From an uncultured Roseburia sp. (GTDB lineage Bacteria; Bacillota; Clostridia; Lachnospirales; Lachnospiraceae), in assembly GCA_947642555.1 (NCBI GenBank), contig CANRSX010000008.1, forward strand, positions 81,373 through 145,372: DNA of 64,000 nucleotides. Direction: 5' to 3'. This document shows positions 34,651 through 44,171 of the stretch, one piece after another (position 1 is the stretch's first letter; each line of letters opens with the position of its first letter). A model generated the notes under the pieces. The model did not search any database and was not told the origin of the DNA. It saw nothing but the letters and a program-made list of their open reading frames with translations. The position numbers were made by a program, and so were the translations under genes.

Positions 34651-35347
34651 CATGGGAAAAGGCGCAGGCTACAATCTTACCAGAAGTAAAAGCCTCCTAA
34701 TTGATACTGCGATTGTTGCCATTCTGGCAATTTTTATGAGCTTTGCAATGCAGATGGACGCCTTGCAGTCTAAGGGAGAGGATTATTTAGTCTTAATGCT
34801 CTATGCGGTTATTTGGGGTCTTACCTCCCTGCAATCCGGTGCTATGATTGTAGATTTGACAGCAAAGGATAAGTTAAGCCGGAGAATTGAATTTTTTGCA
34901 GCTTCTGGAATTACGGTAAAAGAGATTATAAAACAGTATTCGATACAGATTTTCCGCTTTTCTGGTATTATCCCGTTCTTTGTTTTTATGAGTTGCTATT
35001 ACTTTACCGACTGGACAATGAGCTTTGGGCGGATCGTATGTGTTTATCTTAGTATTCTTGTACTTAGTTTTTGTGAGATTGTCGCTTTGAATATCATTGT
35101 ACTGGATGTGAAACGAGTAAAACTGTTCAAAAATATTCTGTTTTTTGGTAATTTTGCACTGGTTTATTTGATTGCGATGTCGGCAGAACGAATTACAGAG
35201 TTTGTGAATCAACATCATATAGGAATTGACTATTTGATTATTGTGGTTGATGTTGCACTTTGCATGATGTTTGCACTATTAAGTTTCTTTAAGGCTCGGC
35301 ACATGAGCAACGAAACAGTTATCAGGAGGGATGGCGAATGGGTTTGA
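34643..35347 (+). CDS. ABC-2 type permease subunit 1
   Basis: 234 residues from the ATG at 34643 (AAGGAGG upstream). About six hydrophobic segments (LLIDTAIVAILAIFMSFAM, LVLMLYAVIWGLTSL and others). It resembles the membrane part of bacitracin- or lantibiotic-type ABC exporters but I cannot name a family. It overlaps neighbours on both sides, which suggests a fixed stoichiometry with the second permease. Confidence 0.78.
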   Translation: MSNMGKGAGYNLTRSKSLLIDTAIVAILAIFMSFAMQMDALQSKGEDYLVLMLYAVIWGLTSLQSGAMIVDLTAKDKLSRRIEFFAASGITVKEIIKQYSIQIFRFSGIIPFFVFMSCYYFTDWTMSFGRIVCVYLSILVLSFCEIVALNIIVLDVKRVKLFKNILFFGNFALVYLIAMSAERITEFVNQHHIGIDYLIIVVDVALCMMFALLSFFKARHMSNETVIRRDGEWV

Positions 35348-35985
35348 TAACCTTAAACCTTAAAAGGGTATTGAACTGGAATTTTATTTTTATGAGTGCG
35401 GTAGCAGCTATCTTTGGCATGATCTCTCTGATGAACTTTGGGGATATTTCAGAGAACATTGTATTTGGCGTTGATATAAAATATTTTATGCTGGATGGCT
35501 GCCTGTGCTTATTTATCTTTTTTGCCGGAGAAATAAGCAAGGATATGTTGCAGCAAGAAAAAATCACAAAGAGAATAGAATGGAAACTTGCTAATGGTAT
35601 TAAAATCTCAAGTATTGTTAAGGAGAATCTGCTATCACTATGGATTGGAACGCTGATCCTTTTGTTTCCTCTACTTTTGATGATTTCCATTCGCCTGCCA
35701 AACCTTATCTTGTTATTAGGCACCTATTTTCTGATCCTTAGCATATTGTATTCGGCATTTATAAATGTTTTGATTCTCTGGATTAGAAATATGAACTGGT
35801 TTAAGAGTATTCCTATCTTTGCAACACTGCTTCATACTTTGCTGGTTGTCTTAAAATGCGGGATATTTATGAAAACGAATAATGTGTGGGTGTTGCTACT
35901 ATTTTCTCCAGTGAGTATAATAGTTTTGACTGCGTGTGGTTTATATCTGATGACTAAAGAACGGATCGTATCATCATATTACTAA
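35338..35985 (+). CDS. ABC-2 type permease subunit 2
   Basis: 215 residues, about six membrane segments; an RBS AGGAGGG precedes it. The cytoplasmic loop (KDMLQQEKITKRIEWKLANG) parallels AKDKLSRRIEFFAASGI in subunit 1, so the two are probably paralogues that form a heterodimer. Substrate unknown. Confidence 0.78.
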   Translation: MGLITLNLKRVLNWNFIFMSAVAAIFGMISLMNFGDISENIVFGVDIKYFMLDGCLCLFIFFAGEISKDMLQQEKITKRIEWKLANGIKISSIVKENLLSLWIGTLILLFPLLLMISIRLPNLILLLGTYFLILSILYSAFINVLILWIRNMNWFKSIPIFATLLHTLLVVLKCGIFMKTNNVWVLLLFSPVSIIVLTACGLYLMTKERIVSSYY

Positions 35986-36019
35986 CATAATGAATTTTAG
36001 CTGAAAGGAGGGGTGTTCC

Positions 36020-37324
36020 ATGCAGGATAAACGCTTCTATCCGTATCTGTTTCTTCATGCGGGTATTGTGATTTTATGGGTTATATTGGATAGAATACGT
36101 AAAGGAATTGCGAATGACGGAACCATTAACTTATTGTCGATTGCCGTCTTGCTTTGTTATTTCAATCTGCTCTATCTTCATGTAATGACATCACGGCGAA
36201 AGGCAACAATATCTGAATGTGGCTGGAACCTGCTTTCTGTTTCCTTTATTGCGGCGCTGATGTATGATGGATTTTCTACCTTATACACGGGTGCATTTCT
36301 GGTTTTTGCATTGATTATCGGAATAATGCTGGTAAGAACTGACGCAAGCCGGGGAAAAATGGTTCGCCTGCTGTTTGGAATTGCGTCTATCATACTGTCG
36401 TTTTTCAATTTCCAAATTCTACCTGCGATAACTATGTTAATTGGAATGTTCGTGGGAATTTTCCTTGATTACAGATATGTAAATTTGAAACAGGTTAATA
36501 TTCTTCCGATCGCCCAGAGGAAAGCAAGATATGTCCTCGTTTTTATGATTCCCTTGTTTACAGTCGTACTCTATTACTTTGATTTGTCCACCCTGCAAGT
36601 CAATGTGTTTTTTCAGCTTATAATGCTTTTATTTGAGGCCTTTGCTGTCATTCATCTTGGTGACATGGAGGCCCGTTACAAGGAGTTGACAAAGTATTAT
36701 GAATTAACGAACTATATTGCAAATGAGAGGGAAGATTTCTCAAGGCTGCTTCACAACGATGTGCTTCAAGATATTGGAGGTGCCAAAAACCTTCTGTCGC
36801 TTCGCTTACCAGCTATTGATGAAACAAAAAGGATATTATCTGATTTGGAACTGCGAATAAGAAATATGATGAATTTCTATTCGTCTAATATCTTTTCGGG
36901 GTATGCTTCATGGGAACATATTGAATATATGCTTGACGCCATTAAGAAGCTGTACCCAAAGAAAAATATATTTATAGATTTTACCATTGACAGCGCAGCA
37001 AGAGCTGCTTTGAAAAAAGATAACAGTTTGAAACAGGCTATGCAGATAATTAAAGAGCTTGTCAACAATGTTTATAAACATGCTGCCGCTACTTTTATCC
37101 ATTTGGAAATCACACTAAATGAGGAAAGTGAACTCGTTATTATCTGTCAAAATGATGGAGCGAAGTCAAATGACATTGAAAATATCCTTACTTCCAAAGG
37201 CGGCATGTTGTTCTTGACGGTGTTGATAAATGGGAATGGTGGCAACATTCAGTATTTAGAGAAAGATGGTATTTTAACTGCAACGGCAGTTTTGGGGAAA
37301 AAAAATGAAGATATTACTATTTGA
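36020..37324 (+). CDS. Membrane sensor histidine kinase (NarX/LiaS-like class)
   Basis: 434 residues. The N-terminal half has about six membrane helices. The dimerisation helix carries the phospho-acceptor His in SRLLHNDVLQDIGG (about residues 237-250), followed by a degenerate HATPase with ELVNNVYKHAA as N box. It should phosphorylate the response regulator encoded next. RBS AAAGGAGG precedes the ATG. It probably senses the exporter substrate or cell-envelope state. Confidence 0.88.
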   Translation: MQDKRFYPYLFLHAGIVILWVILDRIRKGIANDGTINLLSIAVLLCYFNLLYLHVMTSRRKATISECGWNLLSVSFIAALMYDGFSTLYTGAFLVFALIIGIMLVRTDASRGKMVRLLFGIASIILSFFNFQILPAITMLIGMFVGIFLDYRYVNLKQVNILPIAQRKARYVLVFMIPLFTVVLYYFDLSTLQVNVFFQLIMLLFEAFAVIHLGDMEARYKELTKYYELTNYIANEREDFSRLLHNDVLQDIGGAKNLLSLRLPAIDETKRILSDLELRIRNMMNFYSSNIFSGYASWEHIEYMLDAIKKLYPKKNIFIDFTIDSAARAALKKDNSLKQAMQIIKELVNNVYKHAAATFIHLEITLNEESELVIICQNDGAKSNDIENILTSKGGMLFLTVLINGNGGNIQYLEKDGILTATAVLGKKNEDITI

Positions 37325-37904
37325 TGATCACAGGATATTTGGAGAGAGTTTAAGCAAACTTCTGGAAGATTGGGACGCAATCTCAATCTGTCACTATGTA
37401 AGTAATGAAACAAAGTTTTGGAATATTCTTTCCGCAGACGAATGGGACATTGTATTATTGGATGTTAACCTAAGAGATCAGTCAAAAAATTCTGGCATTG
37501 ACCTGATAGAAAAAATATATAACAAAAAACCAAAAACAAAAGTGGCTATGCTATCCTCTTATGATATGCCGGTTTATAGACAGGAGGCGCTTAAAAGAGG
37601 TGCTGTAAGTTATATTGACAAGTCGGCTTCTGCTGATGAGCTGGTAAAAAAACTTATGGCTATTAGTAAAGGTCACAAATCCACTACGTCCCCTTTATTA
37701 GATCCCCTGACAGATCGTGAAGCGGAAATTATTAAGGCGATTGGAACCGGGAAAACAAAGCATGAAATAGCGCAAGAACTGTATATCAGTGAACGGACAC
37801 TTTACAACCATATCCAGAGCATCTACGATAAGCTGGGGGCTAAAAATGCTATCGAAGCCTATAACAAGGCTATTGCACTTGGATATATCACACCCTTAAT
37901 ATGA
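37305..37904 (+). CDS. NarL/LuxR-family response regulator
   Basis: 199 residues. The receiver domain has the acidic pair in LLFDDHR, a phospho-acceptor Asp in IVLLDVNLRD and the Lys in SYIDKSA. The C-terminal LuxR-type helix-turn-helix reads LTDREAEIIKAIGTGKTKHE and ISERTLYNHIQSIYDKLGA. It overlaps the kinase gene by 20 bp and probably controls the ABC operon upstream. Confidence 0.9.
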   Translation: MKILLFDDHRIFGESLSKLLEDWDAISICHYVSNETKFWNILSADEWDIVLLDVNLRDQSKNSGIDLIEKIYNKKPKTKVAMLSSYDMPVYRQEALKRGAVSYIDKSASADELVKKLMAISKGHKSTTSPLLDPLTDREAEIIKAIGTGKTKHEIAQELYISERTLYNHIQSIYDKLGAKNAIEAYNKAIALGYITPLI

Positions 37905-38009
37905 GTTTAGGCAATAAGAGGGACAGATATATCAGAACACAAGTGACAAGTATGCACATTATGTAAGCAGATAGCAAAAACAAGTATCATTGAACGACTT
38001 CATCAAAAC

Positions 38010-38061
38010 AATAAAGAAAAGCTGGGAGCAAGATCAAGTCTGCTTCCAGCTTTTCTTTATT
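38010..38061 (+). terminator. Strong terminator after the ABC/two-component operon
   Basis: A 16-bp perfect stem (38010-38025 with 38046-38061) plus inner pairing has A- and T-rich ends, so it can act on both strands. The rest of the gene-free stretch 37905-38282 shows no ORF or RNA gene to me. Confidence 0.85.
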
Positions 38062-38282
38062 GGGTTTGTCAAGTATAATGTGTAAGTTTTTATATTTTCC
38101 CTTACCGGCAGTTTTATGGCTGCCGGTTTTGTACGTCAGAATCAGTATTGTTCGTATTTGAGTATGGATAATTGAAATAATCTATAACCGCGTCGGTTAG
38201 TTCATCTTATAAATTCAACCAATAGTAGAAGTTACAATCTTTATGCGAAATGTATCTTCTGTCTGAACCGCGGAATAACCTG

Positions 38283-39461
38283 TCACCCCTTCTTACGAAC
38301 ACTCGGAAGTACCTCCGGCGCCACAATCGTTCCCAGATACTGATCATAACAGTTCGGCAGATGCCCGATATCAAGCGCCTGATATCCCCGCTGCGCCAGA
38401 TCATATGCCAGTATCGTAGCTGTCGGTCCTGCGGACAACAAAAACAGCTTATCCGGCGACTCTTTCAGACACTCATCTAGAATCGTATCATATGCCTCAA
38501 ATGCATGAACCGGCGGAACATGAATCATTTTGTGTGAATGAATGCCGTCAAACAGCTCTGGTTTCATCTCAAACCTTCCGCCGTCGCCCGCCACAAAGAC
38601 AACATCGCGTTTCTCCCACAGTTTCCGAATCACTTCCAGCGTATTTTCATAAAATACCGCGTTGCGTGAAACATCTGTGTTCCCATAAAAGCTTCCCGTA
38701 AAATACGGTCTCAGATCTCCTGATGCCCGATACCAGTATGCCTCCCAGAAAGACAGCTCGCCAAAGCAATTCTGTATGTTATTGTATTCCGAGCAGAACT
38801 CGGGAATTGTGACTAAAAGCGTTCTGTCGCTCTGATATGCCAGTACCTCGAGCAGACGCTCCCTGATTTTTTCTGAAAACCTCTGAAAACCAATATCCCG
38901 TCCCATACAAAGGTTAAATTCTCCATCTCCAAACCGCGCAAGCGAACATTTCTGTTCCAATATATATTCGATGCTTTCTGTCGTCGTGAGCACCTTTGGA
39001 TGAGCGTTTTGAATCGCCTTAAGGCCCTCCTCTACATCCGGCGTCCGTTCCATATACCCGCTGCAGATTGCGAAAACAGAGATCTCATTCCCCTCAATCT
39101 TCATTACCGCACATTTCGGATAGATATCACCAGGATCAATCCAGCAAAAATTATTCTCTTTTGAGAAAAAACGTAATGTTTCCTCCCCTTTCTGGGCCAG
39201 TGCAAGTCGTTTCTCCAGTTTTTTCAGCAATTCGCCTCCTTTCTCCAGATATTTTTTTACCGGACTCATATAACGAATCACATAATCCGGATACCGTACC
39301 TCTTTTATGCAAAAGAGCTCCTGTTTCCTGCATTCCAGCAGCACCTGTTCCATATATGCCGCTTCTTTCTCTGAACACCACACTTCTTTTCTGCCTTCCA
39401 TAATCTCCTCCCTGTCAAAGCGTTTTGGCGCTGTCAGCAGCCTGTTCTCCTGCTCCCTCAC
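38283..39461 (-). CDS. Glycosyltransferase with GT-D fold (SP_1767/DUF1792-type)
   Basis: 392 residues from a GTG at 39461 that overlaps the ABC gene stop (GTGA). The C-terminal GT-D domain (about residues 160-392) has the family start SLARFGDGEFNLCMGRDIGF and a conserved VVFVAGDGGRFEMKPELF. These enzymes transfer sugars onto glycans of serine-rich glycoproteins in streptococci. The N-terminal 150 residues are not known to me. It follows two ABC exporter genes, so it may modify what they export. A 3'-terminal copy lies at 31305. Confidence 0.8.
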   Translation of the reverse strand: MREQENRLLTAPKRFDREEIMEGRKEVWCSEKEAAYMEQVLLECRKQELFCIKEVRYPDYVIRYMSPVKKYLEKGGELLKKLEKRLALAQKGEETLRFFSKENNFCWIDPGDIYPKCAVMKIEGNEISVFAICSGYMERTPDVEEGLKAIQNAHPKVLTTTESIEYILEQKCSLARFGDGEFNLCMGRDIGFQRFSEKIRERLLEVLAYQSDRTLLVTIPEFCSEYNNIQNCFGELSFWEAYWYRASGDLRPYFTGSFYGNTDVSRNAVFYENTLEVIRKLWEKRDVVFVAGDGGRFEMKPELFDGIHSHKMIHVPPVHAFEAYDTILDECLKESPDKLFLLSAGPTATILAYDLAQRGYQALDIGHLPNCYDQYLGTIVAPEVLPSVRKKG

Positions 39462-41167
39462 GTCTCTTCCCTCAGCACGCCCCGGTCCATCCGGTACACC
39501 CGGTCCGCAAATGCTGTCATTTCTTCAGAATGTGTAATAAAGATCATTGTCTCATTCCTGCCGCTGTGAAAAAGCACTTCCTGCAGCCTCGCAGCCGCCC
39601 CCGGATCAAGCGCCGACGACATCTCATCAAACAGGAAAATACTCCCGTTCTTTAAAAATGCCCGGGCAATCGCAATCCGCTGTTTCTGACCGCCTGAAAG
39701 CTTTCCGCCGCCTTCTCCCACATTTGTCTTGTATCCGTCTTCCATTTTCAGAATCTCATCATGGATCTGTGCCCGCCCTGCAGCGGCATACACCTCATCA
39801 TCAGACGCCTCCTGCTTTCCCATCCGTATATTTTCCATCACACTTCCATCAAACAATGCGCTGTCCTGCGGCACATAGGAAATATGTTCCCGAAGACATC
39901 CGGCATCCGTATTCCATACAGGCTTTCCCCGATAACGGATCTCCCCGGCATCCGGCTTTTGCATACCGAGGAGCAGACGGCATAACGTCGTTTTTCCAGA
40001 ACCCGATTCTCCAATGACAGCAATATGCTCTCCGCGCTTTACCCGCAGGTCAACGTTTGAAAGTCCGGACTCTCCTCCCGGATACGTGTAGCATACACCG
40101 GAAAGCTCAAGCTCCGGTATTTCCTCCTCCACGGAAAATCCCTCTGTCTTCCCAGATGCAGATTCCGGCATTTCCTGGCCGGTTTCCTTCGTCCCGCAGT
40201 CCAGCAGTTCAAATACGCGCCGTCCTGAAACGAGTCCCGGCTGAATATACTGGATAAATGCGTTCGATTCCTGTGCCGCCTTCGCAGTGATCTCCGATAA
40301 GGATGCCGCGAGAACAATCTCAGAAAGTTCCGCCTCACCATCCATCACAAGCAGGAGGACAAGCAGAAAGCAGATCACCTGTATCATCCCCTTAAAAAGC
40401 TCCAGAAGCGAATAGCCGCAGCCAATCCAGAAACCATAGCTGACGCGCTGTCTGCAGATCTCCTCACATGTTTTCCGGTATCTCCCCTGCAGAATGTTCT
40501 GCAGACCGAACACCTTTACCACCTGAATGCCGGACAGCACCTCAAGCAGATGCGTTACCGACCCGTCTGACTGTTTTCTCGCTTCGCTCTCCCGGCTGCG
40601 TATTCTGGGATTCAGAAGGATGGAACAAAGAACTGACGCTGCGCACAGCACAGACGACATGACCGCCAGCTTCCAGTGGATCCGCCATAGCAGTATCGTT
40701 CCTGCGGTTATGTAAAAAAAGAATTTTGCAAGTCCCGTAACGGCATAGGAAGAAAACATGCTGACCGCACGCGCTGCATCCGTATTCAGACGTCCGAGAT
40801 AATCTCCCTCCCGAAATCGGGAAAACACATCTCCCGGCATCCTCTCAATCTGTGCAAACAGCTGTTTCTGAAGATTTACCGCACCATAATATGCGCTTGT
40901 CCGTCTGAGATATCCGCCGATACAAACGAGCGGCGCACAGCCCAGAAAGACAAGCAGCAACAGCAGAACTTCGCCTGCCATCGCCTCTGTCCGCTCTCCC
41001 GTCACATAGCAGACCAGGCGCTCTAAAACAAACGGGACGGCAAACACCATGGCAATATCACCGACGGATAAAAACCATCCTGCCAAATATCTGCCTTTCT
41101 GATCTCCCAGGAATCCAAACGCGCGACTCATCAGGGAAAACGCTTCACGAAATGTTAGTTTTTCCAT
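39458..41167 (-). CDS. ABC exporter, fused membrane and ATPase domains (half 2)
   Basis: About 569 residues from the ATG at 41167; the frame opens at 41179. Six membrane helices, then an ATPase with Walker A GESGSGKTT, signature KLSGGQKQR and Walker B GSIFLFDEMSS. It overlaps the preceding ABC gene by 23 bp, so the two products probably form a heterodimeric exporter of the MsbA/LmrCD type. Walker B ends D-E, so this site should be active. Confidence 0.9.
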   Translation of the reverse strand: MEKLTFREAFSLMSRAFGFLGDQKGRYLAGWFLSVGDIAMVFAVPFVLERLVCYVTGERTEAMAGEVLLLLLVFLGCAPLVCIGGYLRRTSAYYGAVNLQKQLFAQIERMPGDVFSRFREGDYLGRLNTDAARAVSMFSSYAVTGLAKFFFYITAGTILLWRIHWKLAVMSSVLCAASVLCSILLNPRIRSRESEARKQSDGSVTHLLEVLSGIQVVKVFGLQNILQGRYRKTCEEICRQRVSYGFWIGCGYSLLELFKGMIQVICFLLVLLLVMDGEAELSEIVLAASLSEITAKAAQESNAFIQYIQPGLVSGRRVFELLDCGTKETGQEMPESASGKTEGFSVEEEIPELELSGVCYTYPGGESGLSNVDLRVKRGEHIAVIGESGSGKTTLCRLLLGMQKPDAGEIRYRGKPVWNTDAGCLREHISYVPQDSALFDGSVMENIRMGKQEASDDEVYAAAGRAQIHDEILKMEDGYKTNVGEGGGKLSGGQKQRIAIARAFLKNGSIFLFDEMSSALDPGAAARLQEVLFHSGRNETMIFITHSEEMTAFADRVYRMDRGVLREET

Positions 41168-42905
41168 GCATACCCCCATTTAGAAAAGATCCCGGCGTTC
41201 CCTCTGCCGCGATTTTCCCGTCTGCTATTTCATACAGATAATCCGTCTTTAAAAGGGTGGCCTTCCGATGCGAAATAATAAGCGCGGTTTTTCCCGCGAG
41301 GAGCCGTTTTAACGCCTGTCCGAGCGCCGCCTCTGACCCGACATCCAGCGCAGAGGTCGGCTCGTCCAGAATTACAATTGGCGCGTCGCGCAGGATCGCC
41401 CTTGCAATCGAAAGGCGCTGTCTTTGTCCTCCCGAAAGCGTTCCGCCGCGCACACCGATATGGGTATCCATTCCATGCTCCAGCCCCTTTACATAAGTCC
41501 ACAGCTGCGCCGCACGCAGAGCGTCCACAAGCTCCTCCTCCGTCGCATTCTGCTTTCCCATCTGGAGATTTTCCCGGATTGTGCCGTCAAACAGAACCGG
41601 CTCCTGCGTCACAAGTGAAATCTGTTCCCGAATCTGCTGTATGCTCATACAACAGAGATCAACTTCATTTACAAAGATGCTGCCTGCGGGCGGTTCATAC
41701 AGCCTGCACAGAAGTTTCAGGACCGTACTCTTTCCGCTCCCGCTGGCGCCGCACAGTCCGACCGTCTGCCCGGCTCTGACATGAAACGACACCCCATGCA
41801 GAATCGTCTGATTCTCCGAATATCCAAACCACAGATTCCGAAACGAAATCGCAGGGATTCCTTCCTCCTCTAGCTCTCTTCCCGGCAGTAATACAGCCCG
41901 CCCTGACTCCTCGGTTTCCAGATCGAGGAACTCATAATAACGCCGTGCCAGCGCATTTCCTTTGCGCAGATTTTCAAAAACCAGATCCAGAATCTCTATC
42001 GCTGACCGGACGCTCTCCGACATCGCTGCAAACGAAACAAATGTACCTACCGTCAGCTCACCGGCACGTACAAAAATCACCCCCAGAAACAACAGCAGAA
42101 ACAGCAGCGACACACTGGAAAGATACCGGATCAGCGTAAGCCTCGCCCCCAGACGCTCGCTCTGCCGGTTGCTTTCCACCGCATTATCCATATAACCGCC
42201 AAACCGCTCCAGAAGGAATTTCTCCGCCCGGTAAGTACGTACCGTTTCCATATTCCGGATTCCCTCCGCCGCCACGTTCATCGCGGCGCCCGTCATATCC
42301 GCCACCGCTTTCTTTTTCTGTTCAATCGGCCGGCTCAGTCTCCCTGTTACCCAGATCATAAGCGGAACCACCGTAAAGTAAAGCGCTGTGAGTCTCCAGT
42401 CCAGACGAAAACAAAAACCCAGCGCCACCGCAGCATAGATCACCGCATGTATATGCCAGGTCAGAATCCCGGAAAACACATCGGAAAGTCCTTCGAGATC
42501 ACTGTTTAACCGGGACGACAGATCACCTGCCCGAACGTGATTCTCCAGTACCGGCAGTTTCAGCATCGTCAGGACGGAAAAAGCTCGTGTCCGCAGGCCG
42601 AGGATCATACCTTCCATCACCACCCTGGCCAGCGTATACTGTGCCACGATCAGAGCACTGCGAATTACAAGAAAAAACAGAATTGCCTTTACGAATGAGA
42701 ATGCCGCGGAAATCTCCTGACTTACCCCAAGATCGATCGCACGTCCCAAAAGATCCGCCACAGACGACGACAGCAGGCCGATTCCGGTGATCAGAAGTAC
42801 AAGCAGGAACATGCTTCCCCACTGTTTTTTTGTATCAAGAAAAATTCGTCCAAGATATCCCATCCGTTTTTCCTCATCGTCATCTGTCGAAAATCCATGT
42901 TTCAT
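41145..42905 (-). CDS. ABC exporter, fused membrane and ATPase domains (half 1)
   Basis: 586 residues. Six membrane helices, then Walker A GASGSGKST, signature LSGGQRQR, Walker B IVILDEPTSAL and ISHR. First gene of a three-gene unit with the other exporter half and the GT-D glycosyltransferase. No peptidase C39 domain is present, so it is not a double-glycine leader exporter. A second start at MGYLGRIF, 15 residues inside, is possible. Confidence 0.9.
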   Translation of the reverse strand: MKHGFSTDDDEEKRMGYLGRIFLDTKKQWGSMFLLVLLITGIGLLSSSVADLLGRAIDLGVSQEISAAFSFVKAILFFLVIRSALIVAQYTLARVVMEGMILGLRTRAFSVLTMLKLPVLENHVRAGDLSSRLNSDLEGLSDVFSGILTWHIHAVIYAAVALGFCFRLDWRLTALYFTVVPLMIWVTGRLSRPIEQKKKAVADMTGAAMNVAAEGIRNMETVRTYRAEKFLLERFGGYMDNAVESNRQSERLGARLTLIRYLSSVSLLFLLLFLGVIFVRAGELTVGTFVSFAAMSESVRSAIEILDLVFENLRKGNALARRYYEFLDLETEESGRAVLLPGRELEEEGIPAISFRNLWFGYSENQTILHGVSFHVRAGQTVGLCGASGSGKSTVLKLLCRLYEPPAGSIFVNEVDLCCMSIQQIREQISLVTQEPVLFDGTIRENLQMGKQNATEEELVDALRAAQLWTYVKGLEHGMDTHIGVRGGTLSGGQRQRLSIARAILRDAPIVILDEPTSALDVGSEAALGQALKRLLAGKTALIISHRKATLLKTDYLYEIADGKIAAEGTPGSFLNGGMHGKTNIS

Positions 42906-42963
42906 CCAGGAAAAAGCGCCTTATATAAAAATATAGTATCACACTTTGTCTCCTCTATCAATT

Positions 42964-43246
42964 TTAATATTTTTCGGTCAGACCTGTCTTTTGATGTCTT
43001 CCTGCCACCAGCTCCATCGGAACAAACTCCACCATATAAGTCGTCTCATAGTCACCCGCCTCATAATATTCTTCCAGTTTTCCTGTCTGATTCCCGAGAT
43101 CTTTTCCGCAGGCCCAAAAACTGCCGTCTTCCTTTAGCAGGCGGCGCAGTCCCACTATTTCCCACTTTTAAAGATGCTTTTGTGTCCTGCTGCCAGTCTG
43201 CATACTTCCGGATGCTAAAGGATGATGGATAGTACGTGTCAGACAT
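42964..43246 (-). pseudogene. Frameshifted small gene of unknown family
   Basis: One frame (43246-43061) gives MSDTYYPSSFSIRKYADW and DTKASLKVG. A second (43155-42964) gives LLKEDGSFWACGKDLGNQ and ETTYMVEFVPMELVAG. Protein-like composition switches frame near 43150-43165, which suggests a single gene of about 90 codons broken by a frameshift. I do not recognise the family. Confidence 0.45.
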
Positions 43247-43420
43247 AAGCGGCTCACATTACCAGTACACCCCCCAGCAAAGCCCGGAAAAGTAAGCGTC
43301 CCGAATCATCCCGGTGACATCCCGAAAAGTATTGTTAAATCCATACTCAGGCAGGCGGGGCTGTAACAAGCCCCTGCCCCTTGCAGATAATATAGATTAC
43401 ACGGAAAGGAGCAATGATTT

Positions 43421-43849
43421 ATGAATTATGTATACCCGGCTGTTTTCTATGAGGAAGAAAGCAAAATATCAGTAATCTTCCCCGATTTGGGAAACCTCGC
43501 AACCTTTGGGGATAATGTGGCGGATGCCATGCGCATGGCCCAGGATGCCTGAGGCCTGTATCTGTTTACTGCCCTGCGTGACGGCGAACCGCTCCCGGCT
43601 CCCAGTCCATTAAGCGAACTCAATCCTGCTGCCATCCTGAAAGACTTTGAAATGGAATCCGCTGCAGAAAGCGCTTTCGTCAATATGGTACTGGTGGACA
43701 TAACCGAATACGCAAGGCAGCACAGCGACAAGGCAGTAAAAAAGACTTTAAGCATCCCCATGTGGCTGAACACCCTTTGTGAGGAAAAAAGCATCAACTT
43801 TTCAAAAGTATTGCAGGATGCCTTATTGACAAAAGTACAGTCGCTATGA
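43421..43849 (+). pseudogene. HicB-like antitoxin gene with an in-frame stop
   Basis: The frame opens with AGGAGC upstream and MNYVYPAVFYEEESKISVIF (HicB fold start), then FPDLGNLATFGDNVADAM. A TGA at 43550-43552 interrupts it at codon 44. The same frame continues with LYLFTALRDGEPLPAPSPL and ends at 43849 with a ribbon-helix-helix-like KKTLSIPMWLNTLCEEKSIN. No HicA toxin gene is visible upstream. Most likely a nonsense-inactivated antitoxin. Confidence 0.8.
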
Positions 43850-43899
43850 CTGGCAACAGTCCAGAACAAAATATGCTTTACCTGATAAGAACACCGCCC

Positions 43900-44160
43900 C
43901 GACACTCGCGAAAAGTACAAAGGGCGGTTTTCTCTGCGCTGTTCCTCTGAAAGCTGTTTTGTAGGGTTTATCTTTATCCATGAAACCGGGATATGGACGC
44001 ACAAGCTGCCGTCCTGATTCTCCGCTACTATCTCGCATTCCTCCGGGCGTTCTGCTACCAGCTTCTTAATGCGGCTCTTGCAGAGCCCATTTCGAAGCAA
44101 CTTCTATCCCTGTACAAGCTGCTTCCAGGACTTCAGGGGAATACAACCCACTTCTGCATC
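43900..44160 (-). pseudogene. Degraded small gene remnant
   Basis: The best frame (44100-43900) gives KSRIKKLVAERPEECEIVAE and GSLCVHIPVSWIKINPTKQL, which reads like a conserved small protein. No intact start follows the promoter repeat at 44172-44211; the open frame running on across hicB is an antisense extension. I do not know the family. Confidence 0.4.
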
Positions 44161-44171
44161 CACATTTCCTC

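Noticed and set aside
43421..43849. The in-frame TGA of the HicB gene as a selenocysteine codon
   Set aside because: HicB proteins do not use selenocysteine, no SECIS-like hairpin follows the TGA, and the neighbouring genes are also decayed.
43447..44100. A 217-codon open frame on the minus strand
   Set aside because: Most of it is antisense to the HicB remnant and low in recognisable protein pattern; only its first 60 codons look protein-like, so I annotated a remnant.
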